In this document: positions 1 through 8,063 of the stretch, one piece after another
How positions within the stretch are numbered: position 1 is the first letter of the stretch
How the letters are laid out: each line of letters opens with the position of its first letter
Origin: Chitinophagales bacterium
GTDB lineage: Bacteria > Bacteroidota > Bacteroidia > Chitinophagales > Saprospiraceae
Assembly (NCBI GenBank): GCA_013298445.1
Contig: JAAFHQ010000007.1
Coordinates: forward strand, 1 to 23,985
Length of the DNA stretch: 23,985 nt
Reading direction: 5' to 3'
Translations under genes and position numbers: made by a program
The notes under the pieces: generated by a model
The model's database searches: none
Told to the model about the DNA's origin: nothing
The model's input: the letters and a program-made list of their open reading frames with translations, nothing else

Positions 1-534
1 GTTTCAATAATGTCTTTTATGGCTTGTGAAACTGAAATAGTTGAACGTTTGGACGAATTCAGCTTCGAAACGGGAGGTTATATGCGTACCGTTGAATTCC
101 CTATTCCAGCCTACAACGTCAGCAAGGCCAATATGGCGGGCACCAAAATGACGGTTACGCTGGAGGCAGTCACTGCCAATTTTGGCGCTGAATTTTCAGC
201 CTATGATTTGGTCGTCCGTTTTGTTGACAAAACCGCAGCGAATGGCACCAACAATAAAACTGATGTTGCGCTGAAGTCACTTGCGGCAAGTTCATTTACT
301 CCTGATGGAACCACCAAGTATCCACGCCAGAGCATGTCAATCACTGGCAAAGAGCTTCAGGATGCTTTGAAGTTGACCGACGCCGAAATGGCCAAAGGGG
401 ATCAGTTTGAGGTTCGTGGAACTATGAAACTGACTACAGGCAGAAGCTTTAATGCTGCCAACTCAAGCCCTGATATTACGGGTGGTGCATTTTACAATTC
501 ACCATTTTTGTATCGGGTGAATGTCATCGATTAA
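1..534 (+). CDS. C-terminal part of an unrecognised protein, possibly SusE/SusF-like (5'-partial)
   Basis: The reading frame is open from base 1 to the stop at 532-534 and the codons before the first ATG (position 10) are also open, so the gene probably starts upstream of the window. No signal peptide or lipobox is visible in the part present, which also suggests the N-terminus is missing. The visible 177 residues are rich in beta-forming and small residues. They contain a GGYMRTVEF segment, a TVTLEAV strand, a DQFEVRG strand and a closing GGAFYNSPFLYRVNVID motif. This resembles the small outer-membrane-associated proteins often encoded after SusD in Bacteroidota, and a susC/susD pair follows immediately. 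The family assignment is from memory of such proteins and is weak. That the region is coding and ends at a terminator is well supported. Confidence 0.6.
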   Translation, partial: VSIMSFMACETEIVERLDEFSFETGGYMRTVEFPIPAYNVSKANMAGTKMTVTLEAVTANFGAEFSAYDLVVRFVDKTAANGTNNKTDVALKSLAASSFTPDGTTKYPRQSMSITGKELQDALKLTDAEMAKGDQFEVRGTMKLTTGRSFNAANSSPDITGGAFYNSPFLYRVNVID

Positions 535-556
535 TAACTTTTGTTAAATAATTTGG

Positions 557-594
557 AAATGGAGTGCTTTTTAAGCGCTCCATTTCTATTTTTG
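557..594 (+). terminator. Rho-independent terminator after the first gene
   Basis: A 13-bp stem (557-569 pairing with 573-585, one G.T wobble) closes on a 3-nt TTT loop and is followed by a T-rich tract (586-593). It begins 22 nt after the upstream stop codon, so transcription of that gene likely ends here and susC is a separate unit. Confidence 0.85.
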
Positions 595-808
595 CAGAGT
601 TTTATCTTTTTGTCTGCCAAATTGCAGATGTACATCAGCGTCAATATGCTCAGGCAGCCCTAAGTCAGATCCAAACGTTTACCAGTTTCCAGCGATTATC
701 TTGCAACGTATTTATCCCTTGAACATTACTGCTCTAAACACAATGTCTATACCAGGTTCAAACCTGACTGGATACTTTTTGACATTCAATAAAATCAAAT
801 TCATTGGT
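595..808. other. Non-coding leader region upstream of susC
   Basis: About 210 bases between the terminator and the preferred susC start. A small inverted repeat CAGGTTCAAACCTG lies near 752-765. No clear TTTG-N19-TANNTTTG promoter is visible; TATCTTGC near 696 is only a partial match. The susC frame is open back to an ATG at 701, but the peptide it would add looks nothing like a signal sequence. I see no other gene here. Confidence 0.4.
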
Positions 809-3800
809 ATGAAACAACACTTACTGGCTTTACTGCTGATGCTCTGTGGAGCAACGGTTGCCTTCGGACAGTTGACCATCAGCGGAAAAGTAACCGACCG
901 GGATGGCGAAGCACTGATTGGCGCCAGCGTAATGGTAAAAGGTACAACCAACGGGACTGTATCTGATATTGACGGGAAATTTAAACTCAGTGCAGCAGGC
1001 GACGCCACCCTCGTTGTCTCTTACACAGGGTTCTCTACCTTGGAAGTGGCCGTCAACAACCAAACTGATATCACCATCACCATGCAGCCAGGTATCGACC
1101 TTACCGAAGTGCTGGTAACAGGTTATGGTACGGCCATCAAGCGGGAACTGACGGGTAACATCGCCAAAATCCGCACCGAGGACATCAAGGACATGCCCGT
1201 AACCAGCTTTGACCAAGCTATGCAAGGCAAAGCTGCTGGGGTACAAATCACCTCTGGTAACGGTAAATTGGGCCAGGCCGTACAAATTCGGGTACGTGGC
1301 CAGTCGTCGGTATCCGCTTCCAACGAGCCCTTGATTGTGATTGATGGGATACCTGCTACAACAGCGGACCTGGGTTCATTTGGTGGAGCCACCAACCCAC
1401 TTGCCGATCTGAACCCACAAGACATTGCATCCATCGAAATCCTGAAAGACGCTTCCGCTGCTGCCATCTATGGTGCGCGTGCGGCCAACGGTGTAGTGCT
1501 GGTAACCACCAAGCGTGGTAAAACTGGTCGTACCAGCGTTAATTATGGTTTCCAGTATGGCGAGAGCAATCCTGCCCGTCAATTGGAATTCCTGAATACC
1601 GAGCAATACCTGAAATTGTATCGCCAGGCCGCAGCGAATGCCGACCGGATCGATGGACTTGAGCCATCTGACCCATCCTCAGCTGCCGCCTACATGGAAG
1701 ACTTTTTTGTTACCCAGAGTTTGGGTACATTGGGTACCGATCGTGCGGAGGACACCAAGTGGGGTGATCTTGCCTACCAGGACGCACCAATGCAACAGCA
1801 TGACCTGAACATTTCAGGTGGTAATGAAAAAACCACCTTCTACATGTCAGGCCAATGGTTTGACCAAAAAGGTATTTTGATTGGCAACGCCCTCAACCGC
1901 ATCACTGGCCGGATCAACGTCGATCACCAGGCCTACAAGTGGCTGAAAGTAGGGTTCAATACGAGTTTGAGTCGTTCTTTCAACGAACGTATTTCCGGTG
2001 ACCGCCAGTTTGACAACCCTATGCAGATCGTGGCACTGCCTCCAATGACTCCGGCAAACGATCCAGATACTGGCTTGCCAGTAGGTACTCCTCCGGGGGA
2101 CATCAGCATTCCAGTGTATTACAACCCGCTAATCAACCTTGGCAACGCCTACTACAATACCAACACCAACCGCAACCTGAGCAGTGTTTATGCTCAAGTC
2201 AGCATTTTGGATGGTTTGACTTTCCGTTCAGAATTTGCACTGGACATGTTGGACCAGCAGGAGGAGTTGTATTACAACAGCAAAACCCAGCGCAACTTCG
2301 GCGCCCCTCAGGGTCTTGGCCAAAACCTGTTCACCCGGGTTGAAAACTACAACACGAACAACTACTTTACTTACAATACTGGATTTGGTAGCACCAAATT
2401 GGATCTGACCGCTGGTATGGCTTATCAGCAATCACAGCAGAAGACCAACTTCATCGAAGGTCAGGATTTCCCATCCGACGCTTATCGCCAGATTGCCAGT
2501 GCTGCCCGTAAAACAGATGGTAGCTCTACTGAAACCAACTTCCGTTTCTTGTCTTACTTCGCACGTGCCAATGTTAAACTGGCCGAGAAATACCTCGTGG
2601 GTGTAAGTGTACGTACGGATGGTTCTTCCCGTTTTGGTAAAGAAAGCCGTTATGGTTTCTTCCCTGCCGCTTCTTTGGGCTGGATTGTGTCTGAAGAAGG
2701 TTTCTTGAACAGCATCAATGCGATCAGCTTCCTGAAAGTTCGTGCCAGCTATGGCCGTACGGGTAACGCTGAAATTGGCAACTTCCCACAATTGGGTCTG
2801 TTCCAGGGTGACGCGGGTTACAATGGTGCTCCTGGTCAGCGTCCTTCTCAGTTGGGTAACCCTGATTTGAGCTGGGAAACCACCGATCAGTTTGATGCAG
2901 GTATCGACTTTGGTTTGTTCAAAGATCGTTTGACTGGGGAAATCGATTTTTATAGCAAAAACACCACAGGTTTGTTGCTTAATGTAAACGTTCCTGGATC
3001 TACAGGTTTTGCTACTCAATTCCGCAACATAGGTAAATTGACCAACCGCGGTATAGAGGTGGTATTGAACACCGATGTGGTAAGAGGTGCTTTCCGCTGG
3101 AGAACCAGCTTGAACTTTGCTGCCAACAAAAACGAAATTACCGATCTGCAAGGCCAAATCATTGAAGCTGGGTTGAACAACATGAGCCGTGCAGTAGAAG
3201 GCCAGCCATTGGGTACTTACTTCACTGCTGAGTACGCTGGTGTTGACCCCGCCAATGGTAACGCCCTTTGGTACAAAAATGCAACCGAAGGCAACCGTGA
3301 AACAACTAGCACTTACAGCCAGGCACAGCGGGTAGTAGTAGGTAGCCCACTGCCCGATTGGATCGGGGGTGTGACCAACACCTTCAGCTACAAAGGCCTT
3401 GAGCTCTCTGTATTGTTCAGTGCGGTAATTGGCAACGAACTCAACTTCTACGGGGTAGGTCGTTTCTCTTCAGCGAACGCTCGTTTTGAAGACAACCAGA
3501 CTGTGGACCAGTTGAATGCCTGGACGCCTGAGAATCCCAATACCAATATTCCAGAAGCCCGGTTGTTCTTCAACAATGGTGCTCAGCCTTCCAGCCGCTT
3601 TATTCAGGATGGTTCTTTTGTACGTCTGCGCAACGCAACTTTGTCCTACAACTTCCCCAAATCACTCACCAGCAAGGCCAAAATCCAAAGCTTGCGGGTA
3701 TTTGTGACGGGACAAAACTTGCTTACCTGGACCAATTACATCGGTTGGGACCCAGAGGTTAACGCCGATGACATTGTAACCAACATTGCACAAGGTTATG

Positions 3801-3859
3801 ACTTTTACACTGCGCCTCAGCCAAGAACGATCCTGGCTGGCTTCAACATCGGGTTCTAA
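809..3859 (+). CDS. SusC/RagA-family TonB-dependent outer membrane transporter
   Basis: This is an outer-membrane TonB-dependent transporter that, with its SusD partner, imports oligosaccharides, peptides or other nutrients. The start at 809 is preferred over the in-frame ATG at 701 because it opens directly with a signal peptide (MKQHLLALLLMLCGATVAFGQ), giving 1016 residues. Residues about 22-92 form the carboxypeptidase-D regulatory-like beta-sandwich typical of SusC proteins (ISGKVTDRDGEALIGASV). A TonB-box-like LTEVLVTGYG segment follows at about 98-107. The plug domain carries GKAAGVQITSG, QIRVRGQSS, PLIVIDGIP and IEILKDASAAAIYGARAANGVVLVTTK. The rest is the 22-strand barrel region, ending in the terminal aromatic residue (GFNIGF). 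susD follows after 40 bases and is almost certainly co-transcribed. The substrate cannot be told from the sequence. Confidence 0.95.
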   Translation: MKQHLLALLLMLCGATVAFGQLTISGKVTDRDGEALIGASVMVKGTTNGTVSDIDGKFKLSAAGDATLVVSYTGFSTLEVAVNNQTDITITMQPGIDLTEVLVTGYGTAIKRELTGNIAKIRTEDIKDMPVTSFDQAMQGKAAGVQITSGNGKLGQAVQIRVRGQSSVSASNEPLIVIDGIPATTADLGSFGGATNPLADLNPQDIASIEILKDASAAAIYGARAANGVVLVTTKRGKTGRTSVNYGFQYGESNPARQLEFLNTEQYLKLYRQAAANADRIDGLEPSDPSSAAAYMEDFFVTQSLGTLGTDRAEDTKWGDLAYQDAPMQQHDLNISGGNEKTTFYMSGQWFDQKGILIGNALNRITGRINVDHQAYKWLKVGFNTSLSRSFNERISGDRQFDNPMQIVALPPMTPANDPDTGLPVGTPPGDISIPVYYNPLINLGNAYYNTNTNRNLSSVYAQVSILDGLTFRSEFALDMLDQQEELYYNSKTQRNFGAPQGLGQNLFTRVENYNTNNYFTYNTGFGSTKLDLTAGMAYQQSQQKTNFIEGQDFPSDAYRQIASAARKTDGSSTETNFRFLSYFARANVKLAEKYLVGVSVRTDGSSRFGKESRYGFFPAASLGWIVSEEGFLNSINAISFLKVRASYGRTGNAEIGNFPQLGLFQGDAGYNGAPGQRPSQLGNPDLSWETTDQFDAGIDFGLFKDRLTGEIDFYSKNTTGLLLNVNVPGSTGFATQFRNIGKLTNRGIEVVLNTDVVRGAFRWRTSLNFAANKNEITDLQGQIIEAGLNNMSRAVEGQPLGTYFTAEYAGVDPANGNALWYKNATEGNRETTSTYSQAQRVVVGSPLPDWIGGVTNTFSYKGLELSVLFSAVIGNELNFYGVGRFSSANARFEDNQTVDQLNAWTPENPNTNIPEARLFFNNGAQPSSRFIQDGSFVRLRNATLSYNFPKSLTSKAKIQSLRVFVTGQNLLTWTNYIGWDPEVNADDIVTNIAQGYDFYTAPQPRTILAGFNIGF

Positions 3860-3899
3860 TTCCCGGAACAGTGCAAAATGTTTTTAACCTTTAAAAAAA

Positions 3900-5264
3900 A
3901 TGAAAATGCTTAAAATGCTCAAACATATAGCGCCGTTTGCCCTGATCCTTTTGGGGGCTTCGGCTTGCGACAGCAAATTGGATGTTGCGCCTACACAAAC
4001 CATCGACGAAAACCTGGCCTTGGCTACATCTCAAGACGTAAAAGTAACCCTGACGGGTGCTTACGACGGTTTGGGTGGAGGCAACGTTTATGGAGGCGGT
4101 TTCCAGTTTTCCAATGAGTTTCTCGGAGACGACCGTGAATTTATTTTCGGTGGTACCTTCTCCAATCTGGATGAACTCTGGCGGAAAACGGTTACACCTG
4201 GTAATACCCAAACGACTGCAACCTGGTTGGCTGCTTATGCCACCATCAACCGCGCCAATAACGTGTTGTCTGCGTTGAATATCGTAGATGAAGCCGATCG
4301 TGGGCAGGTAGAGGGTGAAGCTCGCTTCATCCGTGGTGTTCTGTACTTCGAGTTGGTGAAACTCTGGGGCAAAACCTGGGGCGACGGCGACAACAACGCC
4401 AACCCTGGTGTGCCTTTGGTTACCACCCCGACTAGGGTAATTACTGACGCGGATTACCGTTCAAGAGCGAGTGTACAAGCCGTTTATGCCCAAGTTATCG
4501 AAGACTTGACCAAAGCAGAAACTTTATTGCCTGCCACCGATGCAGGTGACGATGCTACCCGCGCCACTCGTGATGCGGCTTCTGCAATGTTGTCTCGGGT
4601 ATACCTGATGCAAGGCAACTACGCTTTGGCTCGTGACGCTGCCAACAAGGTTATCCAGTCTGGAGCTCGGGAGTTGGAAGCTGCTTTCACCGATGTATTT
4701 GCTACCGGCGGCGAAAGCAATGAAATGATCTTTCGTATTGCGGTTTCCGATCAGGACGCGACCAATAGTATGAATACCTATTTTGCTCCAGCAACCTTCC
4801 AGGGCCGTGGAGACATCCGCGTCCAAACCAAACACCTCAACTTGTATGAAGCAGGCGATGAACGTCGCACTTTCTTTGTGACAACAAACTCAGGCTCACG
4901 CGTATTTACTGGAAAATTCCTTGATCAATACGGCGATGTTCCAATCGTCCGTTTGGCCGAAATGTACCTGACCCGTGCAGAGTGCAACCAGCGTTTGGGT
5001 ACCTCCGTAGGTGCTACACCACTCGCCGACGTGAATAAAACCCGTACAAGAGCTGGTCTGGCTGCCTTAAGCACCGTAAACCTGGCTGCGATCTTGAAAG
5101 AACGCCACCTGGAATTGGCTTTTGAAGGGAACAACCTGGATGACATCAAACGTACCCGTGCTAGCGTAGGTACCAAACCTTTTGGTGACAACTCACTGGT
5201 ACTGCCCATTCCACAACGGGAAATTGATACCAATAAAAGCTTAGCTCAGAATCCTGGATATTAA
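3900..5264 (+). CDS. SusD/RagB-family outer membrane nutrient-binding lipoprotein
   Basis: The 454-residue protein begins with a lipoprotein signal (MKMLKMLKHIAPFALILLGASAC), the likely lipidated Cys being residue 23. SusD proteins sit as a lid on the SusC barrel and bind the substrate. The N-terminal half has the tetratricopeptide-like helices usual for the family (around WLAAYATINRANNVL and GEARFIRGVLYFELVKLWG). The C-terminal half has IVRLAEMYLTRAEC and RHLELAFEGNNLDDIKRT. The closing PIPQREIDTNKSLAQNPGY is a hallmark of RagB/SusD family C-termini. It is somewhat shorter than many SusD proteins (about 500-550 residues). No glycoside hydrolase, peptidase or sensor gene lies nearby to indicate the substrate. 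Confidence 0.94.
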   Translation: MKMLKMLKHIAPFALILLGASACDSKLDVAPTQTIDENLALATSQDVKVTLTGAYDGLGGGNVYGGGFQFSNEFLGDDREFIFGGTFSNLDELWRKTVTPGNTQTTATWLAAYATINRANNVLSALNIVDEADRGQVEGEARFIRGVLYFELVKLWGKTWGDGDNNANPGVPLVTTPTRVITDADYRSRASVQAVYAQVIEDLTKAETLLPATDAGDDATRATRDAASAMLSRVYLMQGNYALARDAANKVIQSGARELEAAFTDVFATGGESNEMIFRIAVSDQDATNSMNTYFAPATFQGRGDIRVQTKHLNLYEAGDERRTFFVTTNSGSRVFTGKFLDQYGDVPIVRLAEMYLTRAECNQRLGTSVGATPLADVNKTRTRAGLAALSTVNLAAILKERHLELAFEGNNLDDIKRTRASVGTKPFGDNSLVLPIPQREIDTNKSLAQNPGY

Positions 5265-5300
5265 TCTGGAGACCGATTGATCTAAGTTTGAATACAACGC

Positions 5301-5340
5301 GAAAGGCCACTCTTGCAAAAGAGGGGCCTTTCTGCATTTT
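5301..5340. terminator. Terminator hairpin between convergent susD and TonB-like gene
   Basis: GAAAGGCC (5301-5308) pairs perfectly with GGCCTTTC (5325-5332). A further 5 bp (5310-5314 with 5319-5323) lies inside across one mismatch, on a GCAA loop. A short T tract follows on the + strand (5337-5340). It sits between converging genes and could stop transcription from both sides. The T tract favours the + direction. Confidence 0.65.
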
Positions 5341-5809
5341 AAGGTTTCAACTGAATGGTATAATGGTAACCTTGGGTGGATGAGTTTGTATTAGGTGTTG
5401 GTGATTCTGAAGAAGTTGTACCACTTATCGTATACTGAATCGACAATGGAGTGGGTAGGGGAGGGGCTTCTGCGGGTAATGGATTAACCTGCAATTTAAA
5501 ATGGATGTTCAAAGTCCGATGGTGTTGCACCTTTAATTTATAGGTTTTTGGCACTTCAAACTCCAGCAAGTGTACCAATCGGATGGCTTCTTCATCACAG
5601 CCATGGCCTAAACTGGCAATGACCAGGCTTTTGAACACCTTGCCAGTATGATCAATGCTAAACCGAATTCTTACCGTTCCTTCTACTTTGGCAGCAATGG
5701 CTTCCGGGGGGTATTGCAGATTGTTTTGGATAAAAAGCAGCATGGCTTTTTGCCCTCCGGGGTAAACTGCACCTTTGATGAAATGATTTTCGCTTTTTTG
5801 ACGCGCCAT
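5339..5809 (-). CDS. Protein with TonB C-terminal domain and no membrane anchor
   Basis: 156 residues. Residues about 15-105 look like the TonB C-terminal fold: GGQKAMLLFIQNNLQYPPEAIAAKVEGTVRIRFSIDHTGKV, then a conserved-looking DEEAIRLVHLLEFEVP. TonB normally links proton-motive force to outer-membrane transporters and has an N-terminal transmembrane helix plus a Pro-rich periplasmic linker. Neither is present. An in-frame stop lies four codons before the ATG (5819-5821, read on the minus strand), so no longer start is possible. The last about 47 residues are rich in Pro, Ser and Thr (PLPAEAPPLPTPL, SPTPNTNSS). It converges on susD, sharing the hairpin at 5301-5340. It could be a decayed or stand-alone TonB_C protein. 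The function is unknown. Confidence 0.7.
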   Translation of the reverse strand: MARQKSENHFIKGAVYPGGQKAMLLFIQNNLQYPPEAIAAKVEGTVRIRFSIDHTGKVFKSLVIASLGHGCDEEAIRLVHLLEFEVPKTYKLKVQHHRTLNIHFKLQVNPLPAEAPPLPTPLSIQYTISGTTSSESPTPNTNSSTQGYHYTIQLKP

Positions 5810-5985
5810 AAAAATTTTCTAAAAAAATCGAAAGATTGTTTGGCAAATTAAACGGCAATTTATCAGTGGGTTAGCTGAATTTGCCAATTATAATGTTAAG
5901 CCAAAGTTAAGTCGATCCTTGACTTTCTCCGTTTAATTTTTTAAATTTAAATCAGATCAGTAAGAATCGATGATAACCCGAACGA

Positions 5986-6879
5986 ATGACAATAGCAGGA
6001 TTCTTGAAGTATTTGCAGTATGAAAAACGCTTTTCCGCGCATACCATTGATGCCTATAAGGTTGATTTGGAGCAGTTTAGTGCTTTTCTGCAAAATCAAT
6101 ACGAGATCGTCGAACCTGCGATCATTCAACACATCCACATTCGGTCCTGGGCAGTTTCCTTAATGGAGCAGAAGTACTCGGCTTCCTCCATCCGGCGGAA
6201 ATTGTCAACCCTCAAGTCTTACTTCCGCTTTTTGCAGCGTGAGCAAGTGATTACTCGTTCACCAATGCTACAGGTAAGTTTGCCCAAGCTTGGCAAACGT
6301 TTGCCAAGTGTTGTACCTGAACAACACCTGGAACAATTGCTCAATTCAATAGATCCAGCTGACGATTATGAAAAACTCCGCAATCGAGTTGTGGTAGAAT
6401 TGTGCTACCTCACTGGGATGCGCCGTGCCGAGCTTTTGAACCTAAAGGTAAGTGACCTGAATTTCAGCAGCTTTACCATTAAGGTGCTGGGAAAAGGAAA
6501 CAAGGAGCGCCTGATCCCCATTTCGCATCCCATGGCTACACTCCTGCGGCAATACTTGGATGTGCGGCAACAGACTTTTCCAAATACTCCCGAGTTGGGA
6601 CTTTGGCTGACCAAAGATGGGAAAGCAGCTTATGCTAAACTTATCTACCGCATTGTAAAGGAGGCCTTGAGTACCATCACTACTCAGGAAAAACGCAGCC
6701 CACACGTCTTGCGGCATTCTTTTGCTACTCACTTATCGGATCACGGTGCTGATCTGAATGCAATAAAAGAGTTGCTTGGCCATTCAAGTTTGGCTGCAAC
6801 TCAAATCTACACCCACCATTCTATTGAGCGACTAAAAAAAATTTACCAGCAAGCTCATCCCAAATCTGGCGCGGAGTAA
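5986..6879 (+). CDS. Tyrosine recombinase of the XerC/XerD type
   Basis: A 297-residue site-specific recombinase, the length of XerC/XerD, which resolve chromosome dimers at dif. The N-terminal SAM-like core-binding domain (about 1-90) has FLKYLQYEKRFSAHTIDAYKVDL and SIRRKLSTLKSYFRFL. All catalytic residues are visible: R146 (TGMRRAEL), K170 (GKGNKER), H240 and R243 (HVLRHSFATHL), H266 (LLGHSSLAATQIYTH) and Y275. The protein is therefore probably active. I cannot decide between XerC and XerD from this sequence alone. The raiA gene starts about 60 bases downstream on the same strand, so they may be co-transcribed; this pairing is common in Bacteroidota. No dif-like site was recognised here. 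Confidence 0.93.
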   Translation: MTIAGFLKYLQYEKRFSAHTIDAYKVDLEQFSAFLQNQYEIVEPAIIQHIHIRSWAVSLMEQKYSASSIRRKLSTLKSYFRFLQREQVITRSPMLQVSLPKLGKRLPSVVPEQHLEQLLNSIDPADDYEKLRNRVVVELCYLTGMRRAELLNLKVSDLNFSSFTIKVLGKGNKERLIPISHPMATLLRQYLDVRQQTFPNTPELGLWLTKDGKAAYAKLIYRIVKEALSTITTQEKRSPHVLRHSFATHLSDHGADLNAIKELLGHSSLAATQIYTHHSIERLKKIYQQAHPKSGAE

Positions 6880-6941
6880 ATCCCGCCATTTAGAAGGATG
6901 AAGAATTGATCTTTATGGTCTAACCCTTTAAATCTTGAATT

Positions 6942-7235
6942 ATGGTTGTGTACACTGAAGCAGTACAGTTCAAAGTTGACAGCAAGTTGCTAGACTTTAT
7001 CGAGAAAAAATTGAGTAAAGTAGACCAGTTTTTCGACCGCATCATCAATGCGCGTGTGGTGCTTAAACTGGAAAACACCGGACAGGTAAGAGAAAAAATC
7101 GCAGAAGTGCGCATTCATGTGCCTGGCGAAACCCTCATCGCCAAGGTAGGCAGCAAAACCTTTGAAGCCGCCGTAGAACAAGCAGTTGATTCCCTCAAAC
7201 GACAAATCATCAAATACAAAGAAAAACAATCGTAG
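6942..7235 (+). CDS. raiA: Short ribosome hibernation promoting factor (HPF/RaiA, S30AE family)
   Basis: 97 residues of the S30AE fold. Proteins of this family bind the 30S decoding region in slow-growing cells and block translation while protecting the ribosome. Visible features are the first strand (YTEAVQFKVDSKLLDFIEKKLSKVDQFFDRI), the central strand pair (ARVVLKLE and KIAEVRIHVPGETLIAKV) and the C-terminal helix ending in basic residues (AVEQAVDSLKRQIIKYKEKQ). It lacks the extra C-terminal dimerisation domain of long HPF. The stop codon abuts a set of hairpins, then a strong terminator at 7359-7426 separates it from the tRNA-tuf operon. Confidence 0.9.
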   Translation: MVVYTEAVQFKVDSKLLDFIEKKLSKVDQFFDRIINARVVLKLENTGQVREKIAEVRIHVPGETLIAKVGSKTFEAAVEQAVDSLKRQIIKYKEKQS

Positions 7236-7238
7236 TAG

Positions 7239-7322
7239 CGGCAACCCTCGCGGTTGCCGTCGTGATGCGTAACCGTAAGGTTCGCGAATGCCGTTGTAAA
7301 GGGCAACCGCAAGGCATTGCCC
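7239..7322. repeat. Three small hairpins directly after raiA (GGCAACC family)
   Basis: Hairpin 1 is an 8-bp stem at 7239-7246/7252-7259. Hairpin 2 is at 7267-7285 (AACC-GTAA-GGTT with an outer GCG/CGC and one bulged T). Hairpin 3 is at 7301-7322 (GGGCAA/TTGCCC outside CC-GCAA-GG). Read on the minus strand, hairpin 1 has a CC-GCGAG-GG core much like the CC-GCAA-GG core of hairpin 3, so they look like opposite-orientation copies of one element. The first 20 bases (7239-7258) recur exactly after nusG at 10752-10771. Confidence 0.7.
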
Positions 7323-7358
7323 CAACGAAGGTAACCGCGTAGAGCCGCCCAAACGAGA

Positions 7359-7426
7359 TTAACGGGTTTAATCAACACCGCAGGAACTAAATTCACCTGC
7401 TGTTGGTTAAACCCGTTAAACTTTTT
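7359..7426 (+). terminator. Long-stem terminator of the xer-raiA unit
   Basis: The left arm 7359-7384 pairs with the right arm 7396-7419: a 12-bp perfect outer stem, then 7 bp with one G.T, a 2-nt bulge (CC at 7378-7379) and 5 bp, closed by an 11-nt loop. ACTTTTT follows (7420-7426). The promoter P1 begins only 11 bases later, so this hairpin insulates the xer-raiA unit from the tRNA-tuf operon. Confidence 0.8.
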
Positions 7427-7436
7427 AGCCATAACC

Positions 7437-7469
7437 TTTGAAAATATCCATAACCTTACCCTATATTTG
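7437..7469 (+). promoter_or_regulatory. Promoter P1 of the tRNA-tuf operon
   Basis: TTTG at 7437-7440 and TATATTTG at 7462-7469 match the Bacteroidota -33 (TTTG) and -7 (TANNTTTG) elements, with 21 bases between them. It is the first of two tandem matches upstream of tRNA-Thr. The match is seen directly; promoter activity is inferred. Confidence 0.65.
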
Positions 7470-7518
7470 CGCCACGCTTCCAAAAAAAGAAAATCAAAGA
7501 AAAAAAATTGCGCAAAAA

Positions 7519-7549
7519 TTTGATATTTCTTGGAGAGGCGCTATCTTTG
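7519..7549 (+). promoter_or_regulatory. Promoter P2 of the tRNA-tuf operon
   Basis: TTTG at 7519-7522 and TATCTTTG at 7542-7549 are a full match to the Bacteroidota consensus with the ideal 19-base spacing. Transcription would start near 7556, leaving a leader of about 180 bases before the first tRNA. Confidence 0.78.
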
Positions 7550-7733
7550 CAATCGCTTTCGGAAAAAGACGCCGAAATGCTTACAAAACTTGACATTTTC
7601 GACAAAAATATCTGATTTGAACAGGTTGAAAAACCTTATAAAATCTGGTTTTTGATCAAGCTGTATACATTTTTTGACAAATCATCTACCAACTGATTTT
7701 TCAAGTGTCTGTTTGATTCAAAACCAAGGCTAC
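7550..7733 (+). other. AT-rich leader upstream of tRNA-Thr
   Basis: This region has no gene. It includes a small hairpin closed by a GAAA tetraloop (AGGTT-GAAA-AACCT, 7623-7636). It would be removed from the tRNA precursor by 5' processing. I see no further recognisable element. Confidence 0.4.
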
Positions 7734-7809
7734 GCCAGCATAGCTCAGTTGGTAGAGCAGCTGATTTGTAATCAGCTGGTCGGGGGTTCGAGTCCCTCTG
7801 CTGGCTCCA
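7734..7809 (+). tRNA. tRNA-Thr (anticodon TGT)
   Basis: 76 bases including an encoded CCA. The acceptor GCCAGCA/TGCTGGC pairs fully. The D arm is GCTC-AGTTGGTAGA-GC. The anticodon stem GCTGA/TCAGC holds the loop TTTGTAA (anticodon TGT), and the T loop is TTCGAGT. It is the first tRNA in the cluster ahead of tuf, equivalent to thrU in Escherichia coli. Confidence 0.96.
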
Positions 7810-7810
7810 T

Positions 7811-7865
7811 CCCATGAATTCATTCGTGGGTTAGTTCAAATCAACCTCAAAGCTTTTGCTTTGGG
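7811..7865 (+). repeat. Pair of 20-nt palindromes between tRNA-Thr and tRNA-Tyr
   Basis: Copy 1 is CCCATGAATTCATTCGTGGG at 7811-7830. Copy 2 is a diverged member at 7846-7865 (CTCAAAGCTTTTGCTTTGGG), 15 bases later. Both fold into 8-bp stems with 4-nt loops. The non-Watson-Crick pairs are G.T on the + strand. Confidence 0.75.
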
Positions 7866-7872
7866 TCTCCAA

Positions 7873-7958
7873 GGGGGTGCGCCGCAGGTGGAGAGGCGGG
7901 CCAGACTGTAAATCTGGTGTCTTTGACTGAGTTGGTTCGAATCCATCCACCCCCACCA
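7873..7958 (+). tRNA. tRNA-Tyr (anticodon GTA)
   Basis: An 86-base class II tRNA with encoded CCA. The acceptor GGGGGTG pairs with CACCCCC, the D stem is CCGC/GCGG, and the anticodon stem CCAGA/TCTGG holds the loop CTGTAAA (GTA at 7908-7910). A 13-base variable arm follows. The T loop is TTCGAAT, but the T stem GTTGG/CCATC has a T-T mismatch at its second pair (7932 and 7946). Its position matches tyrU of the Escherichia coli tufB cluster. Confidence 0.93.
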
Positions 7959-7972
7959 TTTTTGTCATACAA

Positions 7973-8048
7973 GCGGAAGTAGCTCAGTTGGTAGAGCATC
8001 AGCCTTCCAAGCTGAGGGTCGCGGGTTCGAGTCTCGTCTTCCGCTCCA
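7973..8048 (+). tRNA. tRNA-Gly (anticodon TCC)
   Basis: 76 bases with encoded CCA. The acceptor is GCGGAAG/CTTCCGC, and the anticodon stem TCAGC/GCTGA holds the loop CTTCCAA (TCC at 8006-8008). The T loop is TTCGAGT. It starts 14 bases after tRNA-Tyr, with no repeat between them. Confidence 0.96.
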
Positions 8049-8063
8049 TGTATACGGTTCCAC

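Noticed and set aside
701..808. N-terminal extension of SusC from the ATG at 701
   Set aside because: The extra 36 residues are not a signal peptide, whereas the ATG at 809 starts one directly.
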